Both the position numbers and the translations under genes were made by a program. Below, one piece after another: positions 47,155 to 56,517 of a DNA stretch of 64,000 bases. Within the stretch, counting starts at the first letter, position 1. The number at the start of each line of letters is the position of its first letter. This stretch comes from Mesorhizobium sangaii (GTDB lineage Bacteria > Pseudomonadota > Alphaproteobacteria > Rhizobiales > Rhizobiaceae), in assembly GCF_014207355.1 (NCBI RefSeq), contig NZ_JACHEF010000002.1:124001-188000 (forward strand). Direction: 5' to 3'. The notes under the pieces are model-generated. The model saw only the letters and a program-made list of their open reading frames with translations. It ran no database searches and was not told the origin of the DNA.

Positions 47155-47253
47155 ATGTCCGTTTTTTGGGTTGGTGGAACAGCCATCGTCGTCTTGGCGT
47201 TCGTCGCGGTCGTGGCCGTAGACTACATGAGCAACAGACCGAAACCACACTGA
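47155..47253 (+). CDS. 32-residue single-span membrane protein
   Basis: ATG 47155 is preceded by GGGGGAAGG at 4 nt. The peptide is almost entirely one hydrophobic span (VGGTAIVVLAFVAVVAVDYM) with a short polar basic end (SNRPKPH). Length, span and ribosome-binding site make it a credible small membrane protein of unknown role, 32 bp after the preceding gene on the same strand. Confidence 0.55.
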   Translation: MSVFWVGGTAIVVLAFVAVVAVDYMSNRPKPH

Positions 47254-47374
47254 ACCCCAAACCTTCCGTTTGGTATAGGACTTCAGTCCACGCTAAAGGC
47301 GCGCGGGATAGCTACCCCGCCGTAGGAGGCCGCACCGGTCCTGTGGTGTTCCACGGGATAAGCGGGCTCGACGA

Positions 47375-49120
47375 TCACTCCGGCACGCCGGAGATGCCCA
47401 GCGCCTCGACGTAACGCTCGGCGAACACCTTGTCCAGCCACGGATTGATCTGTCTCTGCAGGGTGAGCGTGAAGGTCGGAAACGCCTCCATCAGCCGCCG
47501 CGCCGCTGCCTGCGCCTCGTCCAGCCGGTTGAGTTTGACCAGCGCCATGATCACCACCCGGTGCGAGGAGCCGTAGTTCGGCATCTCGTACAGCGCGCGT
47601 TCTCCCCATGCCAGCGCTTCCTCGTAGCGCTCCAGCATCAGGTAGCTCATCCCGATGCCCGAGAGCGCGATGCCCTTCTCGGGGTCGACCGGGCTCAGCC
47701 GCATTGCCCTGTGAAAGTGCTCGATCGCGACGAGCGGGCGGCTGGCATGTGCGTTCACCCATCCGCTGCCGGTATGGCCCTGCGCCGAATTGGGGTTGAG
47801 CAGCAGGGATCGTTCGATCGCGCCCAGGGCCATCTCGTAGTCCTTCGCGCTGTAGGCGATCACCTGCGCGGCAAAGCGCAGGCTCGTGGGGTCGTCGCGC
47901 GCTTCCGCCAGCACCTCGCGCGCCATGCGCACGGCGACTCGGACATCGTCGGGCTCGTGCCAGCACTGGCTCACGGACAGGCTGCGGATATAGGCGCCGA
48001 GTCCCTTTGCCAAGTTGAAGCCAGGGTCGATGCTGAGCGCCTCGTTGATGAGGCGGCGCACGTCGGCAAAGCCTTCGCGCGTCATGCTGTAGAAGCGCGG
48101 TAGCGCGCGCAGGTAGAGGTCGTAGGCGCTGATGTACTCGGTCGGCTTCATGCGCGCCTGCTTGATCTCCTGCAGCCGGATGCTCGGCTCGACAGCGCCG
48201 ACGACGCTTTCGGTCACCTTGTCCTGCAGCTCGAAGATGTCGCTCACGTCGCCCTCGAAGCGATCGGCCCAGACATGGTGTCCGCTGATCGCGTCCACCA
48301 ACTGCCCACTGATGCGCACCCGCGATCCTGCTCTGCGGATGCTGCCTTCGAGCACGTAGCGGACGCCCAGCTCGCGCCCGACCTGGCGCAGGTCCACCGC
48401 CCGGCCCTTGTAGGTGAACGACGAGTTGCGGGCGATCACGAAGAAGGAGTTCACCCGGCTCAATCCCGTGATGATGTCCTCCACCAGCCCGTCGGCGAAA
48501 TATTCCTGGTCGGGGTCGCCGCTCATGTTGGTGAAAGGCAGAACCGCGATCGAGGGTTTCTCGGGCAGGGCAGGCGGTGCGGCCGCCGTGGCGCTGGCGT
48601 CGGTCTCGACGCGGTAGGCGCGCACAGGCCGCTCGATGTTCTTGAGGCGCAGCTCGCCGAGCGGCGTGAAGCCGCAGTCGAGCTTGCCCTGAAGGTGGTC
48701 GTAGGCGGTGCCCGAGACGACCACCGTGCCGGGATCGGCGATGCTTTCGAGGCGGGCGGCGATGTTGACCCCGTCGCCGTAGAGGTCGCCGTCCTCCTCG
48801 CAGACCACGTCGCCGAGATTGACACCGATGCGCAGGCGTATCCGCTCTTCCTCGGGCGTCTCCGCCTCGTGTTCTGCCAGGGCCTGCTGGATCGCCATCG
48901 CCGAGGTCACCGCGTTGACGACGCTCGCGAACTCGCACAGCATGCCGTCGCCGGTGAGCTTGACGATCCGACCCTGGTGCTCGGAGACCAGCGGCTCGAG
49001 GAGGTCCTTGCGGTAGATCTTCAGCCGCTCGAGCGTGCCGCGCTCGTCGCGCTCCGTCAGGCGCGAATAGCCGACCACGTCGCAAGCCAGGATCGCTGCT
49101 AGGTGGCGCCGCATGGTCAT
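47375..49120 (-). CDS. Class III adenylate/guanylate cyclase with TolB-like and TPR regions
   Basis: 581 residues from ATG 49120. Residues 5-170 are a class III cyclase domain with both metal Asp residues (Asp14 in LACDVVGYSRL, Asp58 in LTGDGMLCEF) and the NIAARLESIADPG segment. A TolB/FlgO-like alpha/beta domain follows (IAVLPFTNMSGDPDQEYFAD; YVLEGSIRRAGSRVRISGQL), then tetratricopeptide repeats to the end (IEHFHRAMRLSPVDPEKGIA). This domain chain is common and multi-copy in rhizobia; the signals sensed are unknown. A longer reading to 49207 is possible, because GGGAGAG lies near that ATG. Confidence 0.88.
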   Translation of the reverse strand: MTMRRHLAAILACDVVGYSRLTERDERGTLERLKIYRKDLLEPLVSEHQGRIVKLTGDGMLCEFASVVNAVTSAMAIQQALAEHEAETPEEERIRLRIGVNLGDVVCEEDGDLYGDGVNIAARLESIADPGTVVVSGTAYDHLQGKLDCGFTPLGELRLKNIERPVRAYRVETDASATAAAPPALPEKPSIAVLPFTNMSGDPDQEYFADGLVEDIITGLSRVNSFFVIARNSSFTYKGRAVDLRQVGRELGVRYVLEGSIRRAGSRVRISGQLVDAISGHHVWADRFEGDVSDIFELQDKVTESVVGAVEPSIRLQEIKQARMKPTEYISAYDLYLRALPRFYSMTREGFADVRRLINEALSIDPGFNLAKGLGAYIRSLSVSQCWHEPDDVRVAVRMAREVLAEARDDPTSLRFAAQVIAYSAKDYEMALGAIERSLLLNPNSAQGHTGSGWVNAHASRPLVAIEHFHRAMRLSPVDPEKGIALSGIGMSYLMLERYEEALAWGERALYEMPNYGSSHRVVIMALVKLNRLDEAQAAARRLMEAFPTFTLTLQRQINPWLDKVFAERYVEALGISGVPE

Positions 49121-49525
49121 TTCACCGCTCAGCCAGGCGCCTGCACGCGGGCCGCCCCGCATCCATGCCCTGCCAACTTCCAGACGCCTACCGTGCATGG
49201 TATCCATCTCTCCCAGTCTCCGACCGTCGCCGATACAGAACGGAGAACGCAGCTTGACCTTGATTTCGCTATCCCGCTTTCAAGGCGTGGAGCCTTCCAG
49301 TCGCCGCGCTAAAAGCCAACCGACGACACGCCCACGCAGCCTCTGGGGACGCTGAAACGCCACTCCTCCCAGAAGGTCGGAGATATTTCCTGCCCTGTGT
49401 AACCGGTTGACGCCACCGTGACGGTGCTTTTGTATCGGGCATAACGTGAATGGGCCTGATGGCCAGGGCCGCGGGCTGCCGACAGGTTGCTGGCGGCGTA
49501 AGATTTCGCAAGGTCCACGAGATTG
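49121..49525. other. Intergenic stretch without recognised features
   Basis: 405 bp between the cyclase gene and the broken DUF535 gene. Short frames on both strands show no family resemblance or good start. Should the cyclase begin at 49207, its 5' end takes the first 87 bp. Confidence 0.45.
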
Positions 49526-50447
49526 TCAGGTGCGGCGCAATGGCTTGATCGCCTCGCCCACTCGGCGAGCGATCTCCAGCTCGAGATGCTGACGCCTGCG
49601 TAGCTGCGCCCGCTTGTTCGGCCTGTATTCAGCCGGATCACGCTGCGTTTTCGTAAGGGGCAGATCGAACATCGTCAGGTGGACCCGGCTGCCCCCGGAT
49701 TCGACCCAGAAGCTGTCGTAGTCTGCGGCAATGCGGTGGCGCAGGGCAAAGTCTTTTGCAAAGACATGCCCCGCGTTGGACGCGGCAACAAGACCGGAAA
49801 TGTCGAGGGAGCGTACGAGCGACTGGGCCACCAGCAGCAACAATGTTTTGGGTCGCAGTCCTTCCATGGCCTTCGTCAGCGTCCGCGCTTCATCGAGACC
49901 TTGCACTCCAACCGAGGCGGACTTGAGCGCGCCGATCCAAAGCACGGGTCCCTGCCCGCTGAGCCGCAGGAGCGATCTATCCACAATCGCAAGGCCCATC
50001 TCGGTGATTGGTCAGGAGCAAGCGACACTCTGCTTCCCGGTACAACTTGTCCTGGCCGGTCAGTTCAACCGTGACGTTGCCCACCACGGTCGAGAGATCC
50101 AGCAGCTGTTGGCCGCCGGTGTGGCTCCTGATCAGGGCCGCGTCGGTGAAAAGCTGCGCCGCCGCGACATAGTGACCAACGACGGCGACCTGACGATGCC
50201 CGCGCCTGAGCGCGGTCGTCAGGTAGGATCGGACGGGCTTCAGGGGAATGTCCGGATACTTCTCAAGGATCGCAGTGAAGGGTTCGGCACCGAGTTTGGT
50301 CTGGATGGCGGCGATGTCGCGGCGGAATATCCAGCGAAGCGCCGCCCATTTGATCGTACAGACGCATCGGTTCAGTCCGCGCCGAAAACCGGAAGTCTGC
50401 CCTTTGCGACGAACCCGCGGCGGCGATCGCGATATTGCACCATTCAA
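49526..50447 (-). pseudogene. VirK/YbjX family (DUF535) gene broken by a frameshift
   Basis: Two overlapping frames make one protein of about 300 residues. The first (50447-49977) covers the N-terminal half (HYVAAAQLFTDAALIRSHTG; STVVGNVTVELTGQDKLYRE; LLLTNHRDG). The second (49999-49526) continues with LAIVDRSLLRLSGQGPVLWI, TLTKAMEGLRPKTLLLLVAQ, AADYDSFWVESGG and the basic end NKRAQLRRRQHL. These match the DUF535 order (IGALxG, LTKA..GxRPK, DSFW.E.GG, KR.Q.R.R). The break lies in the 49977-49999 overlap. It could be a real pseudogene, programmed frameshift or sequence error. Working members are linked to virulence or stress at the envelope. Confidence 0.78.
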
Positions 50448-50654
50448 ATGCTCACCCTTCGCATTCTCCGTGCCTCATTGCTGGAATCTTAGCTTACCGA
50501 CGCTTCGCCGCGACATTACGGATCCGTAAGGTGGCCACGAAAATGGCTGGCTTACGGATCCTTTCAGCCGGCGGAAAAATCGCAGTGCGCTTGTTTCCTC
50601 GGATGCAGGAAGAGTGCGGACAATGCCGTGCGCTGCTGCCGACGCGTGCCGCCC

Positions 50655-52493
50655 TCAGCCCAAGCCACCCGACTGGTGCGCAGCGATTGCGGCGAGAAAA
50701 ACCTCGCCGAATTCCTTCAGCTTCGCCGCCCCCACGCCATTCACTTCGGCGAAGGCGTCGAGATCGGCCGGGCGGCGCTCGGCCATGTCGATCAGCGTGC
50801 GATCGGAAAACACCACATAGGCCGGCACCTGGCGCTCCTTGGCGAGGCGCAGCCGCAGCGTCTTCAGCGCAGCCAGCAGCGAAGCATCCACGCCTTCCAT
50901 GTCCGCGGCCTGGGCGGAGCGCATCTTGCCGCGCAAGGCGGGGCTGCGCACTTCGACGCGGTAGTGGAACGGCATTTCGCCACGGCCAAGCGCATGGCCC
51001 TTTTCCGCAATGGCGAGGCCGCCATGGCCAACGGGATCCGGTATCAGGAAACCGCCCGCGACGAGCTGCCGGATCAGCGACAGCCAGAAATCCTTCTTGT
51101 GCGCCAGTCCGCTGCCGAAGCTGGCCAGCCTCTGGTGGTTCCTGGCCAGCACCTTCTCGGTCTCATGGCCGAGCAGGATATCGATGACATGCCCGGCACC
51201 GAAGCGTTCTCCGCTCTGCGCGACCACCGCCAGGATGGTCCGCGCCTCGGCTCCGCCATCGGCGCGCGGCGCCTGGTCGAGGCAGGTGTCGCAATTGCCG
51301 CAAGGCGACGCTTCCTCGCCGAAATAGCCGAGCAGCACCTGGCGGCGGCATTGCGCCGTCTCGCAATAGCCGATCAGCGTGTCGAGCCGGCCATGCGAGC
51401 GCCTCTTGTGCTCGGGCGGCGCATCCTCGTCGTCGATGAACATCCGCCGCATGCGGATATCGCCAAGGCCGAACAGCATATGCGCCTCGGCTGGCCGCCC
51501 GTCGCGGCCGGCGCGGCCGATTTCCTGATAGTAGGCCTCCAAGCTGCCAGGCAGATCGGTGTGGAAGACATAGGCCACGTCAGGCTTGTCGATACCCATG
51601 CCGAAGGCGATGGTCGCCACCATGACGACGCCGGACAGGGTCATGAAGCTGTTCTGGTTGGCGTCGCGCGCCTCCTTGCTCATGCCGGCGTGGTAGGCGA
51701 GCGCGGTGACGCCGTTCTTCTCGAGGAAGGCCGCCATTTCCTCCGTCTTCTTGCGCGACAGGCAATAGACGATGCCGCTGCGACCGGGGTGGCGCTCGAC
51801 GAAGCTCAGCAACTGCCGCTTGCTGTCCTGCTTGGCGGCGATGCCAAGCTTGATGTTCGGCCGGTCGAAGCCCAGCACCAGGGTTTCGACGCGTTCTGCG
51901 AACAGCCGCGCCTCGATGTCGGTGCGCGTGCCCTCGTCCGCCGTCGCCGTCAGCGCGATGATCGGCACGCTGGGGAAGATGCCGCGCAGTCGCGACAAAT
52001 CTTCATATTCGCGCCGGAACGCCGGCCCCCATTGCGAGATGCAATGCGCCTCGTCGACGGCGATCAGGCTGACGTCGAGCCTGGCCAGCGCATCGAGCAT
52101 CCGCTCGGTCATCAGCCGCTCCGGCGCGAGATAGAGCAGGCGCGTCTGGCCCGCGGCGACGCGACGCCAGGCGGCGACATTGGCCTCACGTTCGATCGAG
52201 GAATTGATCGTATCGGCGGCGACGCCGGCAAGCCGCAAGGCGGCGACCTGATCCTGCATCAGCGCCACCAGCGGCGAAACGACGATGGTCAGCCCGCCCA
52301 GAACCAGCGCCGGCACCTGGTAGCAAAGCGACTTGCCCGCACCCGTCGGCATGACGGCCAGAACATGGCGCCCGGCCAGCAGCGCATCCATGACATCGGC
52401 CTGGCCGGGACGAAAATCGTCGAAGCCGAACACGTCCTTCAGGACGCGCCGCTTGGGGTCCTCGGCCCGAATGCTCGCAGCCTGTGCCTGCAT
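50655..52493 (-). CDS. recQ: ATP-dependent DNA helicase RecQ
   Basis: 612 residues. Order of motifs: FRPGQADVMDALLAGRHVLA, Walker A MPTGAGKSLCYQ (Lys54), DEAH box VDEAHCISQWGPAFRREYED, ALTATAD, motif VI YYQEIGRAGRDGRP, four zinc-binding cysteines (CETAQCRRQ ... CGNCDTC), a winged helix and a C-terminal HRDC domain (LRLAKERQVPAYVVFSDRTL). It unwinds recombination intermediates. The start at ATG 52493 gives the conserved N-terminus; upstream readings add unconserved residues, and no strong ribosome-binding site is seen. Confidence 0.97.
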   Translation of the reverse strand: MQAQAASIRAEDPKRRVLKDVFGFDDFRPGQADVMDALLAGRHVLAVMPTGAGKSLCYQVPALVLGGLTIVVSPLVALMQDQVAALRLAGVAADTINSSIEREANVAAWRRVAAGQTRLLYLAPERLMTERMLDALARLDVSLIAVDEAHCISQWGPAFRREYEDLSRLRGIFPSVPIIALTATADEGTRTDIEARLFAERVETLVLGFDRPNIKLGIAAKQDSKRQLLSFVERHPGRSGIVYCLSRKKTEEMAAFLEKNGVTALAYHAGMSKEARDANQNSFMTLSGVVMVATIAFGMGIDKPDVAYVFHTDLPGSLEAYYQEIGRAGRDGRPAEAHMLFGLGDIRMRRMFIDDEDAPPEHKRRSHGRLDTLIGYCETAQCRRQVLLGYFGEEASPCGNCDTCLDQAPRADGGAEARTILAVVAQSGERFGAGHVIDILLGHETEKVLARNHQRLASFGSGLAHKKDFWLSLIRQLVAGGFLIPDPVGHGGLAIAEKGHALGRGEMPFHYRVEVRSPALRGKMRSAQAADMEGVDASLLAALKTLRLRLAKERQVPAYVVFSDRTLIDMAERRPADLDAFAEVNGVGAAKLKEFGEVFLAAIAAHQSGGLG

Positions 52494-52760
52494 CAGTCGG
52501 ACACCGGGCGGAAAACGATTTCTGGTGGACTGGAGAGGATGTGGAAACCGATCAAAACGACTCTCCGGGTGACGCCTTGGAGTAGCGCAGCCGTCATCCA
52601 ACTACAACGGCCCTTTGAAGGAACCTCCGTTCGTAGACATTGCCGGACTGCACCATGGCGGCGATGGAGCCCATGTTGGAGACAGAGGCTGTCCCTTCCC
52701 CTGCGACACCTGCACCCCGCTGGATTCCCTCGCCCGCTGCGATGTAAGCTTGTCCCGACC

Positions 52761-52902
52761 AAGGCACGTTGAGATTCAGGTCAGGCCGAGCCGAAAACGA
52801 TGGCTTTCGAGAACCGGAGCGGAGCGTACTCTTGGTACGTGAGCACCGGAAGCGTAGGAAACCACCGTTTGCAGGCCGACCTCACCTGAAAATCAACACA
52901 CC
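52761..52902. repeat. Structured 140-bp intergenic element, copy 2
   Basis: Matches 40338-40481: outer arms AAGGCACGTTGAGATTCAGG and ACCTGAAAATCAACACACCT, middle stem AAACGATGG/CCACCGTTT, and the same apical hairpin with loop TCTTG. It ends 22 bp before the aldehyde dehydrogenase start. Confidence 0.85.
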
Positions 52903-52924
52903 TTTAGGCCAGGGAGGGCGCGCT

Positions 52925-54346
52925 ATGCTGCAGACCAGACAGGATGCTCTCGGCGAGCGGTTCCAGTTGCAGCGTACCGCCTTTGAGGCGCAGCCGTTCC
53001 CGGACATTGGCGTCCGCAAGGACCGCCTGAAGCGCCTGCTGGCTCTGACCGAGCGGCATGAGGCCGATATCTGCGCGGCGATCGACGCCGACTTTGGCGG
53101 CCGCTCCGCGCACGAGACGCGCCTTGCAGAACTGTTTGTCGTGCGCGCCGGCATCCGCCACGCGCTATCCCATCTGAAGGGCTGGATGCGCGAGCGTCGC
53201 GTTGCCACCACCATGCCGTTCCTGCCGGGCAGAAATCGCCTCGTCGCGCAGCCGCTCGGTGTCGTCGGGATCGTCTCGCCCTGGAACTATCCCTTCCAGC
53301 TTGCTGTGGCGCCGGTGACCGCGGCACTCGCCGCCGGCAATCGCGTGCTCGTCAAGCCGTCCGAACTGACGCCGGCTTTTTCGACGTTGCTGGCGCAACT
53401 GGCCGGCGAGCATTTCGCGCCCGACGAACTCAGCGTCATCACCGGCGATGCGGAGATGGGAAAGGCCTTCGTATCGATGCCTTTCGATCATCTGCTGTTC
53501 ACCGGTTCGACCGCGGTCGGTCGCCAGGTTGCGATCGCCGCCGCCGCCAACCTGACCCCGGTCACGCTCGAACTCGGCGGCAAGTCGCCGGCGATCTTCG
53601 ATCCGTCATGCGACGTCGATGCGGCGGCAGCCAGCATCGCCTATGGCAAGCTGTTGAATGCCGGACAGACCTGCATCGCGCCGGACCATCTGCTGGTGCC
53701 GCAAGGGCAGGCAAACACCGTCGCCGCGAAGCTCGCGACGGCGATAGCGCGGCTCTACCCGACCTTGCGCGACAATCCCGACTATACCGCCATCATCAGT
53801 GACCGGCATTGCCAGCGCCTGCGCGAGATGATCACTGAAGCCCGCGATACCGGCGCCGATGTCACCGAAATCAATCCGGCCGGCGAGGAGTTCGGTGCCC
53901 AGAGCCGGAAGTTGCTGCCGACCCTGGTCCGCAATGCCGGTCCGAACCTGCGGCTGATGCGCGAGGAGATTTTCGGGCCGGTGCTGCCGATCTTCGAATA
54001 CGCCACCGTCGACGAGGCAATCGACCATGTGAACCACGCGGACCGGCCGCTGGCGCTCTATTGGTTCGGGCGCGACAGCGGCAACCGTCAACGCATCCTG
54101 CACGAGACGGTCGCCGGCGGCGTCACCATCAACGACTGCATGCTGCATCTGGTGCAGGAGAACCAGCCCTTCGGCGGCGTCGGCGCCAGCGGCATGGGCG
54201 CCTATCACGGCGAATGGGGTTTCCGCACCTTCAGCAAAGAGAAGCCGGTTTTCCTGCAGTCGAGGCTGAGCGCGGGAGGTCTGCTGCGTCCGCCCTATGG
54301 CAAGACGTTCGAGCGGATTTTCAGCCTGCTCCGGCACATCACCTGA
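52925..54346 (+). CDS. Aldehyde dehydrogenase, coniferyl-aldehyde type
   Basis: 473 residues. NAD(P)-dependent enzyme with the catalytic Cys in NAGQTCIAPDHLL, Glu in LELGGKSPAI, and the cofactor motif FTGSTAVGRQV. The N-terminus (FEAQPFPDIGVRKDRLKRLL) and C-terminal hydrophobic tail (FSLLRHIT) place it with the class 3/coniferyl aldehyde dehydrogenase (CalB) group, which oxidises hydrophobic aldehydes. ATG 52925 has AGGGAGG 7 nt upstream. The structured repeat just upstream would lie in the mRNA leader if transcription starts earlier. Confidence 0.93.
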   Translation: MLQTRQDALGERFQLQRTAFEAQPFPDIGVRKDRLKRLLALTERHEADICAAIDADFGGRSAHETRLAELFVVRAGIRHALSHLKGWMRERRVATTMPFLPGRNRLVAQPLGVVGIVSPWNYPFQLAVAPVTAALAAGNRVLVKPSELTPAFSTLLAQLAGEHFAPDELSVITGDAEMGKAFVSMPFDHLLFTGSTAVGRQVAIAAAANLTPVTLELGGKSPAIFDPSCDVDAAAASIAYGKLLNAGQTCIAPDHLLVPQGQANTVAAKLATAIARLYPTLRDNPDYTAIISDRHCQRLREMITEARDTGADVTEINPAGEEFGAQSRKLLPTLVRNAGPNLRLMREEIFGPVLPIFEYATVDEAIDHVNHADRPLALYWFGRDSGNRQRILHETVAGGVTINDCMLHLVQENQPFGGVGASGMGAYHGEWGFRTFSKEKPVFLQSRLSAGGLLRPPYGKTFERIFSLLRHIT

Positions 54347-54533
54347 ACAAGGACGGCCATCGGTTGTGCGGCGCGTTAAACCTATGTTCACGATAATGCG
54401 GCAGGCTCCACATCCTGCGGTCATGTCTTGAGTACCGCGGCGCCACAAGCGCCCAGGCAACAACCCGCGCCTCTTTGGGGCGCGGGTCATTCCCCGCACT
54501 CGATCTCCCAGACTTGGCTAAGCAAGTCGTGGA

Positions 54534-54872
54534 CTAGGCGAGAAAATCGGCCCGGTGCGGCGTGAAACTGTCGACCAGCCGCCCCGCCTCCAATGCCTTG
54601 ACGCCGTGCACCAGATTGGACGGCACGATGAAGCTGCCGCCGGCCGCGATGATTTCGGTCCGGCCGCCGATCGTCACCTCGAAGCGGCCCTCCGCGACAT
54701 AGCTCGCCTGGACATGCGGGTGCGAATGCAGGGCGCCGAAGCCACCCTTGTCGAAGCCGAATTCGACCATCATCAGTTCATCGGTGTGCAGGAGAACGCG
54801 CCGCCTGTTGCCATCCGGCGTCGCCTTCCAGGCGCCCTCGCCGGCATGCGCGAAAATCTTCGGCTCAGCCAT
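54534..54872 (-). CDS. Cupin-domain protein, KdgF-like
   Basis: 112 residues forming one cupin barrel with metal-binding His/Glu (ALHSHPHVQASYVAEGRFEV; VPSNLVHGVKALEAG). KdgF of this size and context speeds ring opening of unsaturated uronates from pectin or alginate, feeding KduI and KduD. GAGGAGGTGACG precedes the ATG at 54872. It starts 10 bp after kduD on the same strand, so kduI - kduD - this gene form one unit. KdgF activity is inferred from neighbours. Confidence 0.82.
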   Translation of the reverse strand: MAEPKIFAHAGEGAWKATPDGNRRRVLLHTDELMMVEFGFDKGGFGALHSHPHVQASYVAEGRFEVTIGGRTEIIAAGGSFIVPSNLVHGVKALEAGRLVDSFTPHRADFLA

Positions 54873-54882
54873 CGTCACCTCC

Positions 54883-55647
54883 TCATCGCGCCAGCCAGCC
54901 GCCATCCACCGCCACCACCGCGCCATGCATGTAGTTCGACGCCGGCGCCAACAGGAAGACGGCGGTGTCGCCAATGTCTTCCGCTTCGCCCCAGCGCCCG
55001 GCCGGGATGCGCGCCAGGATTGCGGCACTGCGGTCTGGATCGGCACGCAGCGCCTGCGTGTTGTTGGTCTCGATATAGCCGGGCGCGATGGCGTTGACGT
55101 TGATGCCTTTTGCCGCCCATTCACAGGCGAGCAGCCGGGTGATGCCCAGCACGCCATGTTTCGAGGCAGTGTAGGACGCAACGCGGATGCCGCCCTGGAA
55201 ACTCAGCACCGAAGCGATATTGACGATCTTGCCTTGCCGCCCGCCAGCAAGCGCACGCCTGGCGAAGGATTGGCTGAGCAGGAACACCGTCTTCAAATTG
55301 ACGTCCATGACGTCGTCCCAGTCGGTCTCGCTCAAATCGACGGCATCGGCGCGCCGGATGATACCGGCATTGTTGACCAGCCCGTCGAGCGGGCCGCTTT
55401 CGTCCCAGATCCGGTCCAGCATCGGGCCGGCGGCTGCCGTGTCGGCAAGGTCGGCGCCAACCGCCTCGAATTGCCCACCGACCGAGGTAATCTTGCTTGC
55501 CGTATCGTCCATCGACGAGCGGCCGACGCCGATCACCGCGCCGCCGGCACGCGCGACCGAGACGGCTATGCCTTGACCGATGCCGGTGTTGGCGCCGGTG
55601 ACGAGAATGCGTTTGCCGGCCAGGCTGAAGGCGGAAAGGTCGCTCAC
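54883..55647 (-). CDS. kduD: 2-dehydro-3-deoxy-D-gluconate 5-dehydrogenase (KduD)
   Basis: 254 residues of the short-chain dehydrogenase family, matching KduD in length and pattern: LVTGANTGIGQGIAVSVARA, LVNNAGIIRRADAVDLSETD, VASYTASKHGVLGITRLLAC (Tyr/Lys catalytic pair), YIETNNTQALRADPDRSAAI. It reduces 2,5-diketo-3-deoxygluconate from KduI. Its ATG overlaps the kduI stop (ATGA), so translation is coupled. Confidence 0.93.
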   Translation of the reverse strand: MSDLSAFSLAGKRILVTGANTGIGQGIAVSVARAGGAVIGVGRSSMDDTASKITSVGGQFEAVGADLADTAAAGPMLDRIWDESGPLDGLVNNAGIIRRADAVDLSETDWDDVMDVNLKTVFLLSQSFARRALAGGRQGKIVNIASVLSFQGGIRVASYTASKHGVLGITRLLACEWAAKGINVNAIAPGYIETNNTQALRADPDRSAAILARIPAGRWGEAEDIGDTAVFLLAPASNYMHGAVVAVDGGWLAR

Positions 55648-56495
55648 CGCAAGTCGTCCAACGCCACCGGGTCGACATCGGCATAGTAGACATTGTCGCC
55701 GGCCATCGCCCAGATGAAAGCGTAGTTGGAGGTGCCGGCGCCAGAGTGGATCGACCAGCCCGGCGACAGCACCGCCTCCTCGTTGCCCATGACGATATGA
55801 CGTGTCTCGTCCGGCTCGCCCATGAAGTGAAAAACGCGCGCCGTCTCGGCCAGGTCGAAATAGAGATAGGCTTCTATGCGCCGGTCATGCACATGGCACG
55901 GCATGGTGTTCCACACCGAGCCCGGCGCCAGCTGCGTCATGCCGACCACCAGCTGGCAGGTTTTTGCGCCCTCGGCATGGATGAACTGGAAGATCGAGCG
56001 CTCGTTGCAGCTATCCTTGCTGCCGAGGTCGAGACGCCTGGCGTCTCCGATGCGGATCAGCCGGCTCGGCCAGGCCTGATGCGCCGGCGCGCTGAGCAGG
56101 TAGAATTTAGCCGGCGCGGCTTTGTCCACCGAAGCGAACGACACGTCCTTGCTGCCCATGCCGAGATAGACCATGTCGCGCAACTGCAATTCATGAGGTT
56201 GGCCGCCGGCCGTGACGACACCGGCGCCACCGATGTTGACGGCGATCAGCTCGCGGCGGTCGAGAAAATCCTTGGTTCCGGTCGGCTTGATCGCCTCCAG
56301 TTGAAGCGGTGCGTCAATCGGCACGGCGCCGCCGACGATCATGCGATCGTAATGGGTGTAGGTCAGGCTGATTCGGCCGGGCTGGAACAGATCCTCGATG
56401 TGGAAATTGTGCCGCAGTTCGTCGGTTCCCATCGCCGCGGCGGCGACCGGGTCGATGGCGAAGCGCGATGTGTAGTTGGTACGGCTCTGGCTCAT
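55644..56495 (-). CDS. kduI: 5-dehydro-4-deoxy-D-glucuronate isomerase (KduI)
   Basis: 283 residues, normal for KduI (about 278). The zinc-binding cupin motif NTMPCHVHDRRIEAYLYFDL and the C-terminal SIHSGAGTSNYAFIWAMAGD are diagnostic, as is MIVGGAVPIDAPLQLE. It isomerises 5-keto-4-deoxyuronate released from pectin or other uronates. ATG 56495 has AGGACTGCA upstream. It begins 22 bp after the GntR gene ends. Confidence 0.95.
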   Translation of the reverse strand: MSQSRTNYTSRFAIDPVAAAAMGTDELRHNFHIEDLFQPGRISLTYTHYDRMIVGGAVPIDAPLQLEAIKPTGTKDFLDRRELIAVNIGGAGVVTAGGQPHELQLRDMVYLGMGSKDVSFASVDKAAPAKFYLLSAPAHQAWPSRLIRIGDARRLDLGSKDSCNERSIFQFIHAEGAKTCQLVVGMTQLAPGSVWNTMPCHVHDRRIEAYLYFDLAETARVFHFMGEPDETRHIVMGNEEAVLSPGWSIHSGAGTSNYAFIWAMAGDNVYYADVDPVALDDLR

Positions 56496-56517
56496 TGCAG
56501 TCCTGACTTGAGATGGG

